Shown here in pieces: positions 9,929 to 18,827 of a stretch of DNA of 64,000 nt. The translations under genes were made by a program, and so were the position numbers. Origin of the DNA: Bacillus cereus group sp. RP43 (GTDB taxonomy: Bacteria; Bacillota; Bacilli; Bacillales; Bacillaceae_G). Below the pieces are notes generated by a model. That model saw only the letters and a list, made by a program, of their open reading frames with translations, did no database searches and was not told where the DNA came from. The first letter of the stretch is position 1; each line of letters begins with the position of its first letter. The stretch is from assembly GCF_040459645.1 (NCBI RefSeq), contig NZ_JARVHQ010000001.1, positions 1,736,001 to 1,800,000 on the forward strand. Direction: 5' to 3'.

Positions 9929-11192
9929 TCGTTTGAAAAATGGAGAAAAAATTGCTCCAATCGTAAAAGAAGTAGAAAATCAAATTATAGAAGTGCATAA
10001 ACGTGTGGATGAAGTAATTGAGAGTAATCAATTTCGTGTGCTAGAAAGTTTTCGTAAACATAAAATTAGTGATTCACATTTTATTCCGACGACAGGTTAT
10101 GGGTATGATGATATTGGTCGTGATACGTTAGAGAAAGTGTATGCGGATGTATTTGGAGCAGAAGCGGGTCTTGTTCGTCCTCAAATTATTTCGGGTACTC
10201 ATGCAATTTCAACAGCTTTATTTGGTATTTTACGTCCGGGAGATGAGTTACTATACATAACGGGGAAACCGTATGATACGCTAGAAGAAATCGTTGGTGT
10301 GCGCGGGAAAGGTGTAGGTTCTTTTAGAGAATATAATATTGGATATAACGCGGTTCCGCTAACTGGAGCGGGGCTTGTGGATTTTGAAGCTGTTGCAGCT
10401 GCAATCCATAGTAATACGAAGATGATTGGTATTCAGCGTTCAAAAGGATATGCTACCCGTCCGTCGTTTACTGTTTCGCAAATTAAAGAGATGATTGCGT
10501 TTGTGAAAGAGATTAAACCTGATGTTGTTGTATTTGTAGATAACTGCTATGGCGAGTTTATTGAAGAACAAGAGCCATGTCATGTTGGTGCGGACTTAAT
10601 GGCAGGTTCTCTTATTAAGAATCCTGGCGGGGGGATTGTTAAAACGGGTGGTTACATTGTCGGTAAAGAACAGTATGTTGAAGCTTGTGCATATCGTCTA
10701 ACATCTCCGGGGATTGGTGCGGAAGCAGGGGCATCTTTATACAGTCTGCTAGAAATGTATCAAGGTTTCTTCTTAGCGCCACATGTTGCGGGACAAGCGC
10801 TAAAAGGTGCGATTTTTACAGCAGCATTTTTAGAGAAGTTAGGAATGAATACATCACCAGCGTGGAATGCGTCAAGAACGGATTTAATTCAATCTGTTCA
10901 GTTTGATGATAAAAATCGTATGATTGCGTTCTGTCAAGCGATTCAATATGCATCTCCAATTAATTCTCATTTCACTCCATATGCAAACTATATGCCGGGT
11001 TATGAGGATGATGTAATTATGGCTGCGGGGACGTTTATTCAAGGTGCAAGTATCGAATTGTCGGCTGATGGACCAATTCGTCCACCTTATGTTGCTTACG
11101 TACAAGGTGGGTTAACTTATTCGCATGTAAAGATTGCGATTTGTTCTGCGATTGATGCGTTAATTGAAAAAAGTCTATTAACAATTTCTTAA
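9921..11192 (+). CDS. ynbB: PLP-dependent enzyme YnbB (methionine gamma-lyase/aluminium-resistance family)
   Basis: A 423-residue fold-type I PLP protein. The segment [17 protein letters not shown] carries the probable Schiff-base Lys (about K233), and [11 protein letters not shown] upstream carries the Asp that contacts the pyridine nitrogen. The family is annotated as methionine gamma-lyase or aluminium-resistance protein; its substrate in Bacillus is not established. The start lies inside the last codons of hflX with a GAAGGAGAA ribosome-binding site. A terminator follows. Confidence 0.88.
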   Translation: MFDRLKNGEKIAPIVKEVENQIIEVHKRVDEVIESNQFRVLESFRKHKISDSHFIPTTGYGYDDIGRDTLEKVYADVFGAEAGLVRPQIISGTHAISTALFGILRPGDELLYITGKPYDTLEEIVGVRGKGVGSFREYNIGYNAVPLTGAGLVDFEAVAAAIHSNTKMIGIQRSKGYATRPSFTVSQIKEMIAFVKEIKPDVVVFVDNCYGEFIEEQEPCHVGADLMAGSLIKNPGGGIVKTGGYIVGKEQYVEACAYRLTSPGIGAEAGASLYSLLEMYQGFFLAPHVAGQALKGAIFTAAFLEKLGMNTSPAWNASRTDLIQSVQFDDKNRMIAFCQAIQYASPINSHFTPYANYMPGYEDDVIMAAGTFIQGASIELSADGPIRPPYVAYVQGGLTYSHVKIAICSAIDALIEKSLLTIS

Positions 11193-11196
11193 AGGG

Positions 11197-11223
11197 AAGC
11201 TGTCGATTTCGGCAGCTTTTTTC
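11197..11223 (+). terminator. Terminator after ynbB
   Basis: AAGCTGTCG and CGGCAGCTT pair (one G-T pair) around ATTT, then a T run. Confidence 0.85.
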
Positions 11224-11283
11224 GTGTGAAAGTAATGATTTGTGCCATTAGAAAAAAGAATGAAAAAATCTACAAAAAAATCA

Positions 11284-11322
11284 TGTAAGAAAAGCTAACA
11301 TCTATTGACACTAAACATAACA
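11284..11322 (+). promoter_or_regulatory. Two GlnR/TnrA operators before glnRA
   Basis: TGTAAGAAAAGCTAACA (11284-11300) is a perfect TGTNAN7TNACA site. TGACACTAAACATAACA (11306-11322) is a second copy with one mismatch, 22 bp downstream and overlapping the promoter. Paired sites at this place are how GlnR autoregulates glnRA in B. subtilis. Confidence 0.85.
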
Positions 11323-11333
11323 TGGTATAAAAT
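11305..11333 (+). promoter_or_regulatory. Sigma-A promoter of glnRA
   Basis: TTGACA (11305-11310), a 17-bp spacer, then TAAAAT (11328-11333). It overlaps the second GlnR site, so bound repressor would block polymerase. Confidence 0.75.
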
Positions 11334-11367
11334 GAGAAACAGTTAAGGCGAAGGAGGAACTGAAACG

Positions 11368-11757
11368 ATGAAAGAAGATAGACGTTCTGCCCCGCTGTTT
11401 CCTATTGGTATTGTTATGGATTTAACACAATTGTCTGCACGTCAAATTCGCTACTATGAAGAGCATAATCTTGTTTCTCCAACCCGTACAAAGGGGAATC
11501 GTAGGTTATTTTCATTTAACGATGTAGATAAGTTGTTAGAGATTAAAGATTTATTAGATCAAGGCTTGAATATGGCTGGTATTAAGCAAGTGTTACTAAT
11601 GAAAGAAAATCAAACAGAAGCAGTGAAAGTGAAAGAAGAAACGAAAGAAATTTCAAAAACTGAGCTTCGCAAAATACTTCGAGATGAACTACAACATACA
11701 GGTAGATTTAATCGAACTTCATTGCGACAAGGTGATATTTCAAGGTTTTTCCACTAA
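11368..11757 (+). CDS. glnR: Nitrogen regulator GlnR, MerR family
   Basis: Represses glnRA and other nitrogen genes when glutamine is plentiful, with help from feedback-inhibited glutamine synthetase. The MerR-type winged helix lies at about residues 10-75 ([20 protein letters not shown]), followed by a dimerisation helix and a C-terminal tail of about 40 residues ending [10 protein letters not shown], the part that senses glutamine synthetase in the family. The product is 129 residues, the usual length. The start has a GAAGGAGGAACTG site. It is 48 bp from glnA and has GlnR operators in its promoter. Confidence 0.95.
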   Translation: MKEDRRSAPLFPIGIVMDLTQLSARQIRYYEEHNLVSPTRTKGNRRLFSFNDVDKLLEIKDLLDQGLNMAGIKQVLLMKENQTEAVKVKEETKEISKTELRKILRDELQHTGRFNRTSLRQGDISRFFH

Positions 11758-11805
11758 AGATAACTGATTCTGAAGGCGATTAGAGGGACTAAGGAGGAAT
11801 TTATA

Positions 11806-13140
11806 ATGTCTAGATACACAAAAGAAGATATTTTCCGTTTGGCGAAAGAAGAGAATGTAAAGTATATCCGCTTACAATTTACGGACCTTTTAGGAGTAAT
11901 TAAAAACGTAGAGATTCCAGTGAGACAATTAACGAAAGCTCTAGATAACAAAATGATGTTTGATGGATCTTCGATTGAAGGTTTTGTACGTATTGAAGAA
12001 TCTGATATGTATTTATATCCTGACTTAGATACTTGGGTAATTTTCCCTTGGACAGCTGAAAAAGGTAAAGTTGCTCGTCTAATTTGTGACATTTACAATG
12101 CGGATGGCACTCCGTTTGATGGAGACCCACGTAACAACTTAAAACGTGTGTTAAAAGAAATGGAAGCTTTAGGATTCTCAGATTTCAACCTTGGACCAGA
12201 GCCAGAATTCTTCCTATTCAAAGTTGATGAAAAAGGAAATCCAACATTAGAATTAAACGATAACGGTGGATACTTCGACCTTGCGCCGATGGATCTAGGG
12301 GAAAACTGTCGTCGTGATATCGTTCTTGAACTTGAAGAAATGGGCTTTGAAATTGAAGCGTCTCACCATGAAGTTGCACCAGGTCAACACGAAATTGACT
12401 TTAAATATGCAAATGCAATTCGCTCATGTGATGACATTCAAACATTCAAACTTGTTGTAAAAACAATCGCTCGTAAACATGGTTTACACGCAACATTTAT
12501 GCCAAAACCATTATACGGTGTGAACGGTTCAGGTATGCACTGTAACTTATCATTATTTAAAAATGGTGAGAACGTATTCTTCGATCAAAACGGTGATTTA
12601 CAATTAAGTGATGATGCTCGTCACTTCATCGCAGGTATTTTAAAACACGCACCAGCATTTACAGCGGTAGCAAACCCAACTGTAAACTCTTACAAGCGTT
12701 TAGTACCTGGATACGAAGCTCCTTGTTACGTAGCATGGTCTGCACAAAACCGTAGCCCATTAGTACGTATCCCTGCATCTCGTGGTATTAGTACACGCGT
12801 AGAAGTACGTAGTGTTGACCCAGCTGCAAACCCATATTTAGTAATGGCTACATTATTAGCAGCAGGTCTTGACGGAATTAAAAACAAATTAACTCCGCCA
12901 GCTGCAGTAGATCGTAACATTTATGTAATGACAAAAGAAGAGCGCGAAGAAGCAGGTATCGTTGACTTACCGGCAACATTAGCGCAAGCGTTAGTTACTT
13001 TACAAGCTAATGAAATCGTATGTGGCGCATTAGGTGATCATTTACTTGAGCACTTCATCGAAGCGAAAGAGATTGAGTGGGATATCTTTAGAACGCAAGT
13101 TCACCAATGGGAACGCGATCAATATATGTCTCTATACTAA
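11806..13140 (+). CDS. glnA: Glutamine synthetase, type I
   Basis: ATP-dependent synthesis of glutamine from glutamate and ammonia. The 444-residue length is that of the GSI-alpha class of Bacillus, which lacks the adenylylation loop. Visible motifs are [10 protein letters not shown], the catalytic metal-site segment [46 protein letters not shown] and RIPASRG. The ribosome-binding site is AAGGAGGAATT. Its last 60 bp are repeated in decayed form at 24338-24397, which indicates that a prophage entered here and restored an intact glnA end. Confidence 0.97.
   Translation: MSRYTKEDIFRLAKEENVKYIRLQFTDLLGVIKNVEIPVRQLTKALDNKMMFDGSSIEGFVRIEESDMYLYPDLDTWVIFPWTAEKGKVARLICDIYNADGTPFDGDPRNNLKRVLKEMEALGFSDFNLGPEPEFFLFKVDEKGNPTLELNDNGGYFDLAPMDLGENCRRDIVLELEEMGFEIEASHHEVAPGQHEIDFKYANAIRSCDDIQTFKLVVKTIARKHGLHATFMPKPLYGVNGSGMHCNLSLFKNGENVFFDQNGDLQLSDDARHFIAGILKHAPAFTAVANPTVNSYKRLVPGYEAPCYVAWSAQNRSPLVRIPASRGISTRVEVRSVDPAANPYLVMATLLAAGLDGIKNKLTPPAAVDRNIYVMTKEEREEAGIVDLPATLAQALVTLQANEIVCGALGDHLLEHFIEAKEIEWDIFRTQVHQWERDQYMSLY
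13102..13122 (+). repeat. Left copy of the glnA-end direct repeat (attL-like)
   Basis: CACCAATGGGAACGCGATCA plus one more A is identical at 24359-24379. The match extends with lower identity over 13081-13140, that is, the last 19 sense codons plus the stop of glnA, and on through the terminator. Confidence 0.8.
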
Positions 13141-13146
13141 GAGAGA

Positions 13147-13181
13147 AAAAAGCCCTGATACTATGGTGTCAGGGCTTTTTC
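13147..13181 (+). terminator. Terminator of glnRA
   Basis: AAAAGCCCTGA pairs with TCAGGGCTTTT around TACTATGGTG, ending in a T run. A degraded copy follows the second glnA tail near 24400-24435. Confidence 0.88.
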
Positions 13182-13341
13182 TTTTTTATAAAGTTAATTT
13201 CAAGTGGCGTAAAATAAAAAGAAGCCACAAAACAGCCACTAAAATTTTCAGTATAAGAGTATCTTGATAATAGATATGGTAATTCCAATAAACCTTTATT
13301 AAAATCGGTTCTTTTTTTAATAAATTTCTAGCGCTAAAAAT

Positions 13342-14001
13342 TTAATAATTTTTTACTGCTTGTACAACGCGACCAATGATTTTTACATCTTCAGCTGAAA
13401 GGTCGTAAGTCTGTGGTTCATGGATAGGATCATTACTCAATGGTATTAAAGTAATGATGCTTCCAGATTTTGAGATTTTTTTCACAGTAGCATCATAACC
13501 ATTGACTTTTACAACAGCAATTTGTCCATTCTCAACATAAGGAGTTTCTTCTACCAGAACATAAGAACCATCAGGGAATTCGAGATTCATGCTAGTGCCT
13601 TTTACAGTAAGATAAAAATACTTTTTACGCTTATTTAAAAATGTACTTAGCATTGGTAAATAACCCTCGATATTTTCTTCAGCGAATATAGGCGTACCGG
13701 CTGCAACAGAACCAATGATTGGGATATGGATAATGTTTGATTGGTCGTTTTGAATGGTTTCATAAATAGAAACTTCTTCTTTAACTGTATTATCCCCTTT
13801 AGTTGTGAGCCCCTCTAAATCATCAGTAGTGATTCCTAATCCCTTACAAACTTTTATTACATTATCAACAGATGCTTTGCCGATTCCTCTTGATAACATT
13901 GATTGCAGTGTTGTGGGAGGAAGCCCGATTTTTTCTGCGAAAGCTCTTTTGCTATATCCAGCTTCTTTTATTAAGCGTGTTACAATCTTTGCTTTTTCCA
14001 T
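13342..14001 (-). CDS. CI/LexA-like phage repressor (XRE HTH plus S24 peptidase)
   Basis: A 219-residue repressor. An XRE helix-turn-helix spans about residues 1-65 (YSKRAFAEKIGLPPTTLQS), and an S24 LexA-type self-cleavage domain spans about 95-219: the cleavage-site region GSVAAGTPIF, the catalytic Ser in KGTSMNLEFPDG and the Lys region AVVKVNGYDATVKK. It should keep the lysogenic state and be cleaved on RecA activation. The ATG at 14001 has a GGTGAGG ribosome-binding site; an upstream in-frame ATG at 14061 lies within the promoter and is rejected. A near-perfect palindrome (13322-13343) covers its stop codon. Confidence 0.9.
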   Translation of the reverse strand: MEKAKIVTRLIKEAGYSKRAFAEKIGLPPTTLQSMLSRGIGKASVDNVIKVCKGLGITTDDLEGLTTKGDNTVKEEVSIYETIQNDQSNIIHIPIIGSVAAGTPIFAEENIEGYLPMLSTFLNKRKKYFYLTVKGTSMNLEFPDGSYVLVEETPYVENGQIAVVKVNGYDATVKKISKSGSIITLIPLSNDPIHEPQTYDLSAEDVKIIGRVVQAVKNY

Positions 14002-14056
14002 TAACCTCACCATCCTTCTTATTAAAATGTATACGATATTGAGTATGTTTGTTACT

Positions 14057-14085
14057 ATCATAACTTAGCTGAATTTATATGTAAA
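14057..14085 (-). promoter_or_regulatory. Leftward promoter of the repressor gene
   Basis: On the minus strand TTTACA (14080-14085), a 17-bp spacer, and TATGAT (14057-14062). The operator at 14032-14045 lies just downstream of it. Confidence 0.7.
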
Positions 14086-14128
14086 TAGTATTTTGTACGA
14101 TATTGAGTATATTTTTCCTGTTATCCCG

Positions 14129-14157
14129 TTGACTTTGTACGGAAATGCGTATATATT
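14129..14157 (+). promoter_or_regulatory. Rightward early promoter with an operator in its spacer
   Basis: TTGACT (14129-14134), a 17-bp spacer, and TATATT (14152-14157). The operator at 14138-14151 fills the spacer, so repressor binding should block early transcription. Confidence 0.8.
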
Positions 14158-14206
14158 AAAAAAAGAAATGAACGCAATTTCGTATAAAAGTTAAGGTGGT
14201 GAGCTA

Positions 14207-14455
14207 ATGTATCCGAATCTGCGTGCAGAGATGGCGAGAAAAGGGATTGTAATTACCCAAATCTCTTCGCATCTGAATCTTCGCTACGCAACAGTGAGCG
14301 ACAAAATTAATGGCAAATTTCGTTTTTATTATGATGAGGCTCTTGAAATTAAGGAAACCTTTTTTCCTGATCATAATTTAGAATACCTTTTTGAATTTGA
14401 AGAAAACAAACCGAATTGTAGTGTGAAAAGAAACCCTACTTTTTTTGGAACATAA
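14207..14455 (+). CDS. Small phage XRE-like regulator (Cro position)
   Basis: An 82-residue protein whose first 60 residues read as a helix-turn-helix (ITQISSHLNLRYATVSDKIN). It is the first rightward gene opposite the repressor, the place of a Cro-type protein. The ribosome-binding site is AAGGTGGTGAG. The C-terminus (SVKRNPTFFGT) looks unstructured. The family assignment rests on the motif and position only. Confidence 0.7.
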   Translation: MYPNLRAEMARKGIVITQISSHLNLRYATVSDKINGKFRFYYDEALEIKETFFPDHNLEYLFEFEENKPNCSVKRNPTFFGT

Positions 14456-14657
14456 AATATTGAAGTTTTAACTCGATAACGAAATTATTGAGAAACGCTT
14501 TATTGTAGAGTTGAGGAAATATTTTATATTAAATCACATAATTTGAATGTTGGAAGTTGGTTAATGTTCAAGAAAACAGGTGAATAATTACATTTGATGC
14601 ATGGTTATGTAAATGTAAGGAAGGTAATCAAAAATTAAAGGTGAGGAGGAGATAAGA

Positions 14658-15416
14658 ATGGATCACTTAACTGAAGTATTAGTACATGGTGAACTAGTAT
14701 TTGAAGTTAATGGTGAGGTAGTAACGGATAGTTTGGTAATTGCGAAAAAGTTCGGGAAAGATCATTACTATGTTTTGGAGGATATTCGTAAAAATATTGT
14801 ATATGCGGGTGAAGAATTTGCACAAGGAAATTTTTACGATTCCACTTATACCAATTCACAGGGGGAGCGAATGTCTAAATACAATTTAACTGAAGAAGCT
14901 TTCGTATTACTTGCTATGGGGTATAACACAAGAGAAGCTGTTAGAATGAAAATTAAATTTATTGAAGAATTTAAACGGATGAACCGGTATATACAAAACC
15001 AGCAAAAAATACCAAAGGATCCAATAGGGGTTTTAAAGTTAACGTTTGCTGCTTTGGAAGGACATGCTCAGGAGATACAAGAGATTAAATCTGAGGTGAG
15101 GGGATTGAGAGAAAATGCTCCGCTTTATGCCATCGAGTGTGACGAAATAACAAGGGCTGTAAAAAGGTTAGGTGTCATGTTATTAGGAGGTAAAATTTCA
15201 AATTCTTATCAGGACATCAGCCTTAGAAGGAAGGTATATAGAGATATTTATAGTCAGTTACATCGTGAATTTGGTGTGAATAGTTATAAAGCTATTAAAC
15301 GTAATCGTTTGGAAAGAGCTATACAAATAATTAATGAAGACTATTCAATTCCAACTGTTTTAGAGGAAGAAATCACAGTTAAAAACTTGCAATTACATAT
15401 GGTGGAAGTTCAATAG
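14658..15416 (+). CDS. Rha-family phage regulatory protein with ORF6C-like C-terminus
   Basis: A 252-residue antirepressor-like protein. The N-terminal Rha domain (about 20-115) includes VTDSLVIAKKFGKDHYYVL and YNLTEEAFVLLAMGYNT; a short coiled linker follows, and the C-terminal part (about 150-235) resembles ORF6C, with SYQDISLRRKVYRDIYSQL. In Firmicute temperate phages such proteins sit early and control lysogeny or host functions. The ribosome-binding site GGTGAGGAGGAG is strong. A 200-bp gap before it shows no other gene that I can support. Confidence 0.85.
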   Translation: MDHLTEVLVHGELVFEVNGEVVTDSLVIAKKFGKDHYYVLEDIRKNIVYAGEEFAQGNFYDSTYTNSQGERMSKYNLTEEAFVLLAMGYNTREAVRMKIKFIEEFKRMNRYIQNQQKIPKDPIGVLKLTFAALEGHAQEIQEIKSEVRGLRENAPLYAIECDEITRAVKRLGVMLLGGKISNSYQDISLRRKVYRDIYSQLHREFGVNSYKAIKRNRLERAIQIINEDYSIPTVLEEEITVKNLQLHMVEVQ

Positions 15417-15427
15417 GAGGAAGGAAT

Positions 15428-15622
15428 ATGCAACAAAAGATTATTGTCATTATTAGCAGTTTAGCAGGTGTACCAACTGTCAGTGAATTTAAAACAAAAG
15501 ATGCTGCAAAAGAGCAGGTTAAAAAACTTATCCAAAAAGGAATAAGTCCAAATATTATTCGTATAACACAAGAAATTCCTATGAATATCGAAATTCAAGT
15601 TGATGTTGAATTTGAGGAATAA
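15428..15622 (+). CDS. Small phage hypothetical protein, 64 aa
   Basis: A 64-residue acidic protein (MQQKIIVIISSLAGVPTV ... VDVEFEE) that alternates predicted beta and helical parts. It starts 11 bp after the Rha-like gene with an AGGAGGAAGG ribosome-binding site, so it is co-transcribed with it. No function is recognised. Confidence 0.6.
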   Translation: MQQKIIVIISSLAGVPTVSEFKTKDAAKEQVKKLIQKGISPNIIRITQEIPMNIEIQVDVEFEE

Positions 15623-15645
15623 GAAAGATTTAGGAGAAAAGAAAC

Positions 15646-15729
15646 ATGGGTAGCGTGATTGATTTGAATGAATGCATAAGAAAAGAATCCGTTGCAGCGG
15701 ATTCTATAAGAAAAAATATCTCTAAATAA
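15646..15729 (+). CDS. Very small phage ORF, 27 aa
   Basis: ATG GGT AGC opens a 27-codon frame (MGSVIDLNECIRKESVAADS...) with a TTAGGAG ribosome-binding site 10 bases upstream. AGAATCCG/CGGATTCT inside it form an 8-bp hairpin around TTGCAG. Such tiny genes are common in early operons of B. cereus phages, but coding status is uncertain. Confidence 0.35.
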   Translation: MGSVIDLNECIRKESVAADSIRKNISK

Positions 15730-15774
15730 GTATAACATTGAATACCGGTTTTGAGAATTTAAGAGGTGGCTAAT

Positions 15775-16644
15775 ATGGGGATTATTCGAGTGAAAAAAGA
15801 TAGTAATTATTCCGTCATAAATAATACTGGTTTAAAAGATGAAAGGTTGTCATGGAAAGCGAAAGGAATTTTGGCCTATGCACTTACATTACCAGATGAT
15901 TGGACTTTTCATATTAGTGAATTAGCTCAACATGCTAAGGATGGAGAAGATTCACTACGTACAGGTTTTAAAGAACTAAAAGAATTAGGCTATGTAAAGC
16001 GTTATCCCGTTCGTGATGAAAATACAAAAAAAATTACAAGATGGGATACGGAAATTTATGAAACACCACAAATGGGAATTCCACAAGTGGAAAAGCAAGG
16101 TGTGGGAAAGCCATATGAGGAAAATCCGACACTACTAAATATTAATAAACTAAATACTAAAATACAAAATACTAATCATGATGATAAGGATAAATTAGAA
16201 TCTCATATATTATTCGGTGGAGAGTTTAAAAAAAATTATAATTTTTTAAAAGAGAGAGGAATTCCGTTAAGTGAAATTGCATTTACGGAGTTAGGAGATT
16301 TTTGTAATTTGTTTAGTAGTGAGTTAATTCAGTATGCAACTAATAAGGCTATTGATGAGAATGCACCAAGATGGAACTACGTTAAAGCTATATTGAGTAA
16401 TTGGAAGGAGCAAAAAGTTAAAACATTTGCTGAGGTGACTGCGCTAGATAGACGTTTCAAAATGAATAAGAATAAGAAATATAATGGATCAGGTAGAACT
16501 TATTCGACTAGAAAAGAGATTGTCCCAGATTGGTTATATAAAGATGAAGAACCAACGAACCAAGAAGCGGAAAGAAAACCCGCGCAGTATACTGATGAAG
16601 AGCGTGAGAGATTACAAGAGGTATTAAATAAATATAAGTCTTAA
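15775..16644 (+). CDS. Phage replication-initiation protein, DnaD-like
   Basis: A 289-residue protein. The N-terminal winged helix (about 1-90) contains LKDERLSWKAKGILAYAL and HAKDGEDSLRTGFKELKELGYVKR, typical of phage replication initiators. The C-terminal part (about 150-225) has the DnaD-like helical segment ENAPRWNYVKAILSNWKEQK. It should bind the phage origin and help load the host helicase. The AAGAGGTGG site favours ATG 15775 over the in-frame GTG at 15766. No partner DnaC-like ATPase follows, so the replication module is incomplete. Confidence 0.82.
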   Translation: MGIIRVKKDSNYSVINNTGLKDERLSWKAKGILAYALTLPDDWTFHISELAQHAKDGEDSLRTGFKELKELGYVKRYPVRDENTKKITRWDTEIYETPQMGIPQVEKQGVGKPYEENPTLLNINKLNTKIQNTNHDDKDKLESHILFGGEFKKNYNFLKERGIPLSEIAFTELGDFCNLFSSELIQYATNKAIDENAPRWNYVKAILSNWKEQKVKTFAEVTALDRRFKMNKNKKYNGSGRTYSTRKEIVPDWLYKDEEPTNQEAERKPAQYTDEERERLQEVLNKYKS

Positions 16645-16733
16645 GAAAAGATAAAATGGTCGATGACCTGGATGTTTTAAAATGAATTATCTTAATGTAA
16701 ATATAAAACGATTACGTTATTCAAGGATGTTCG

Positions 16734-16889
16734 ATGTATATTGAACATTCATATGAAGATATTCGTGAAAGTTTGGAGCAGGTATTAACAATTTATGATT
16801 TCTGTGTGCTTCTTAATGTCCTACAAGGAATGTTAGAAGGAAGTTTTTCATTATCTATTCAGGAGTTAATTACAGTATCGGAATTCTAA
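16734..16889 (+). CDS. Small ORF, 51 aa, unknown
   Basis: A 51-codon frame starting MYIEHSYEDIRESLEQVLTI with an AAGGATG ribosome-binding site 5 bases before its ATG. It is helical and acidic with no recognised motif. It fills most of the 400-bp gap between the replication gene and the late regulator. The rest of that gap shows nothing that I can name. Confidence 0.4.
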   Translation: MYIEHSYEDIRESLEQVLTIYDFCVLLNVLQGMLEGSFSLSIQELITVSEF

Positions 16890-17044
16890 AGAGAAAATGA
16901 GTTTATAAATAGTAGGAAATGGTTGTGTTTATTAAATGAAAGATGTTCTACAAATAACAAAGATTGAAAAAGCTAATAAGGATATAAGTTTTATTAAATT
17001 AGTAGTATTTAAGTTTACAAAAAAGGAAGTAGGTGAATCGTCAG

Positions 17045-17431
17045 ATGTTTGAATGGCTCAAAGATTATAAGAAATTAGAAGAAGAAATTGCTTATTTAGA
17101 ATACAACTTAGACAAATCAAAAGCGGAATTAAAGCGCTGGACTAGTGGGGACTTGCAAAATGTACGATTAACCGCTGAATCGGAAGGGGCTAAGGTAGAA
17201 GACCGGATTGAAGCAATTGAATATGAATTAGCTCATAAGATGAATGAAGAGTATGATTTAAAGCTTTTGATTAATAAGTTTGCAGGACTGGATCATCAAA
17301 TACTTAAAATGAAATATGTTGATGGAATGACCTTAGAACAAATAGCATTTGAATTGCATTATAGTACAGGCTATATTCGACGCAAACATGCTGAAATAAG
17401 AAAGATTGTCAAGTTTTTAGATGAATTTTAA
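17045..17431 (+). CDS. Phage late-transcription regulator, sigma-70 region 4-like
   Basis: A 128-residue protein. The N-terminal half is a coiled coil (LKDYKKLEEEIAYLEYNLDK), and the C-terminus (about 85-128) is a sigma region-4-like helix-turn-helix, MTLEQIAFELHYSTGYIRRK. Proteins of this kind switch on late genes in Firmicute phages. AGGTGA eight bases before ATG 17045 favours that start; a GTG at 17033 would add four residues. In intact phages packaging and structural genes follow; here a terminator and lysis genes follow, marking the deletion. Confidence 0.72.
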   Translation: MFEWLKDYKKLEEEIAYLEYNLDKSKAELKRWTSGDLQNVRLTAESEGAKVEDRIEAIEYELAHKMNEEYDLKLLINKFAGLDHQILKMKYVDGMTLEQIAFELHYSTGYIRRKHAEIRKIVKFLDEF

Positions 17432-17511
17432 TGTTACCTTTTTGTAGGATACATGTGGTGTACAGAAAGTATTGAAAAAGTGATTTATAGTAGTAATATA
17501 AGATTTCGACG

Positions 17512-17546
17512 AAAGAGCAACTATTTTTATGGTTGCTCTTTTTGTT
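17512..17546 (+). terminator. Terminator before the lysozyme-like gene
   Basis: AAGAGCAAC and GTTGCTCTT pair around a T-rich loop, then TTTG. A sequence related to this leader recurs before the amidase fragment near 19820-19970. Confidence 0.7.
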
Positions 17547-17669
17547 GTGAAAGAAGGTGAGCAACATGAAGTAATTTTATAGAATAATGGGTATTTGGCT
17601 GATAGTCATATGTAGTAAAGTAGTAGTTTTTTAGACAAAAATAATAGGAAAATAAGGAGATGTTTAGTA

Positions 17670-18659
17670 ATGAGTATATTAGCTGCTTCAGTTAAAACAA
17701 AGAATCTGCCACAACAAGTGTTACGTTGGCAATCAATGGTAGAAAGTGAATGTGCTACACAAGGTGTTTCTGAGTTAGTTCCTTACGTACTTGGAATTAT
17801 TATGGTGGAAAGTGGAGGGAACTCTGAAACAACACCTGATATTATGCAGTCAAGCGAATCGCAAGGATGGGCAATGAATACAATTAAAAATCCTAAAGAT
17901 TCAATTTATTACGGGGTAAAGCATTTAAAAGGAGCTTTTGATGATGCAAAGAAAAATGGTATTACAGATTTAAGTGCCATTGTTCAATCATATAATTTTG
18001 GACGAGCTTACCTTCGCTGGTTAGCTTCTAATAATAAACAACATTCATTACCGGTGGCAGATCTGTATTCTAAGACGGTTGTTGCGCCATCACTTGGAAA
18101 TACAACTGGTGCTATGGTCAAGTATAGTCAGCCTGTTGCTGTTGCATACAATGGTGGCTACCGATATAAAAATGGAGGGAATTTTTTCTACTCTGAAATT
18201 GTTAAGCAATATGTAGATTTTGATGGAGGAACTGGTGGCGGTGGTGACAATAAACCGGTACAACCAAAAGGTGTTGGAATCGCTACGTCTAAATATCCAG
18301 AAGGTGCTGGTATCAATTTATATATTAGTGGTGATAAAGATGCTCATGCCACTGGCCGAATAATCGATACCAAGACTCCGTATTTAATTATAGATGCTGC
18401 TTGGTATGGTGGTAATGAAAATAGGTTGTGCTTAGGTTGGCAGGCATGGGTGAAGCAAGAGCACTTCGATGTACAATGGTTCTATGCTTACTCAAAATAT
18501 CCGGCAGGTGCTGGTATTAACACATATAATGGACCAAATGGTGAATGGACTGGTAATGTGGATGGATCTGTTGCTTATGAAATTTATGCAAGAAAAGATG
18601 GTTATATTGCTATTGGACCAAACGCATGGGTGAAAGAAGAACATTTTAATGTAAGGTAA
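17670..18659 (+). CDS. Lysozyme-like endolysin with two cell-wall-binding repeats
   Basis: A 329-residue cell-wall hydrolase. Residues about 10-185 resemble the lysozyme-like/CwlT-type muramidase or transglycosylase domain: a catalytic Glu in GIIMVESGGNSE, DIMQSSESQGW and SYNFGRAY. A Gly-rich linker (GGTGGGGD) leads to two C-terminal repeats of about 60 residues, each starting SKYP(E/A)GAGIN and ending AWVK(Q/E)EHF. There is no signal peptide, so release needs a holin. The last 411 bp are nearly identical to the end of the M23 gene downstream. The ribosome-binding site is AAGGAGATG. Confidence 0.83.
   Translation: MSILAASVKTKNLPQQVLRWQSMVESECATQGVSELVPYVLGIIMVESGGNSETTPDIMQSSESQGWAMNTIKNPKDSIYYGVKHLKGAFDDAKKNGITDLSAIVQSYNFGRAYLRWLASNNKQHSLPVADLYSKTVVAPSLGNTTGAMVKYSQPVAVAYNGGYRYKNGGNFFYSEIVKQYVDFDGGTGGGGDNKPVQPKGVGIATSKYPEGAGINLYISGDKDAHATGRIIDTKTPYLIIDAAWYGGNENRLCLGWQAWVKQEHFDVQWFYAYSKYPAGAGINTYNGPNGEWTGNVDGSVAYEIYARKDGYIAIGPNAWVKEEHFNVR
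18249..18659 (+). repeat. 411-bp duplicated endolysin tail, first copy
   Basis: Matches 19263-19673 with about eight base differences by eye, including the changed stop codon (TAA and TAG). It encodes the two binding repeats. Such identity implies recent duplication or gene conversion. Confidence 0.92.
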
Positions 18660-18770
18660 CAACGGAGGATTTCTCATTCTTTTGATTATACTCATGTAAT
18701 CTAGAGGTATGAGAATCTAATATTGGAAATCTATAATACATCGAAATAATAATGATTATAGACAATGAAC

Positions 18771-18796
18771 AAAGGCACTCATTTAAGTGCCTTTTT
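18771..18796 (+). terminator. Terminator after the lysozyme-like gene
   Basis: AAAGGCACT and AGTGCCTTT pair around CATTTA, with TTTTT after. An in-frame ATG at 18765 for the next gene lies just upstream of this hairpin, which argues against that start. Confidence 0.8.
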
Positions 18797-18827
18797 ATAT
18801 TACGTAAAAATAGAAAGGAAGATTAAT

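Larger units (their letters stand above)
14032..14184. promoter_or_regulatory. Four repressor operators in the divergent control region
   Basis: Related 14-bp sites occur at 14032-14045 (TACGATATTGAGTA), 14096-14109 (the same sequence), 14138-14151 (TACGGAAATGCGTA) and 14171-14184 (reverse complement TACGAAATTGCGTT). A shared form is TACG-N6-CGTA-like. Two overlap or abut the divergent promoters, as expected for a lambda-like switch. Confidence 0.75.

Noticed and set aside
13034..13267. 77-codon frame across the glnA end and terminator
   Set aside because: It overlaps glnA and runs through the terminator hairpin; no ribosome-binding site.
13322..13343. Palindrome AAATTTCTAGCGCTAAAAAT... over the repressor stop as an att core
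   Set aside because: Only a short, imperfect part (TTTTTAGCGC) is seen near 24303, whereas the glnA-tail repeat explains the boundaries far better.
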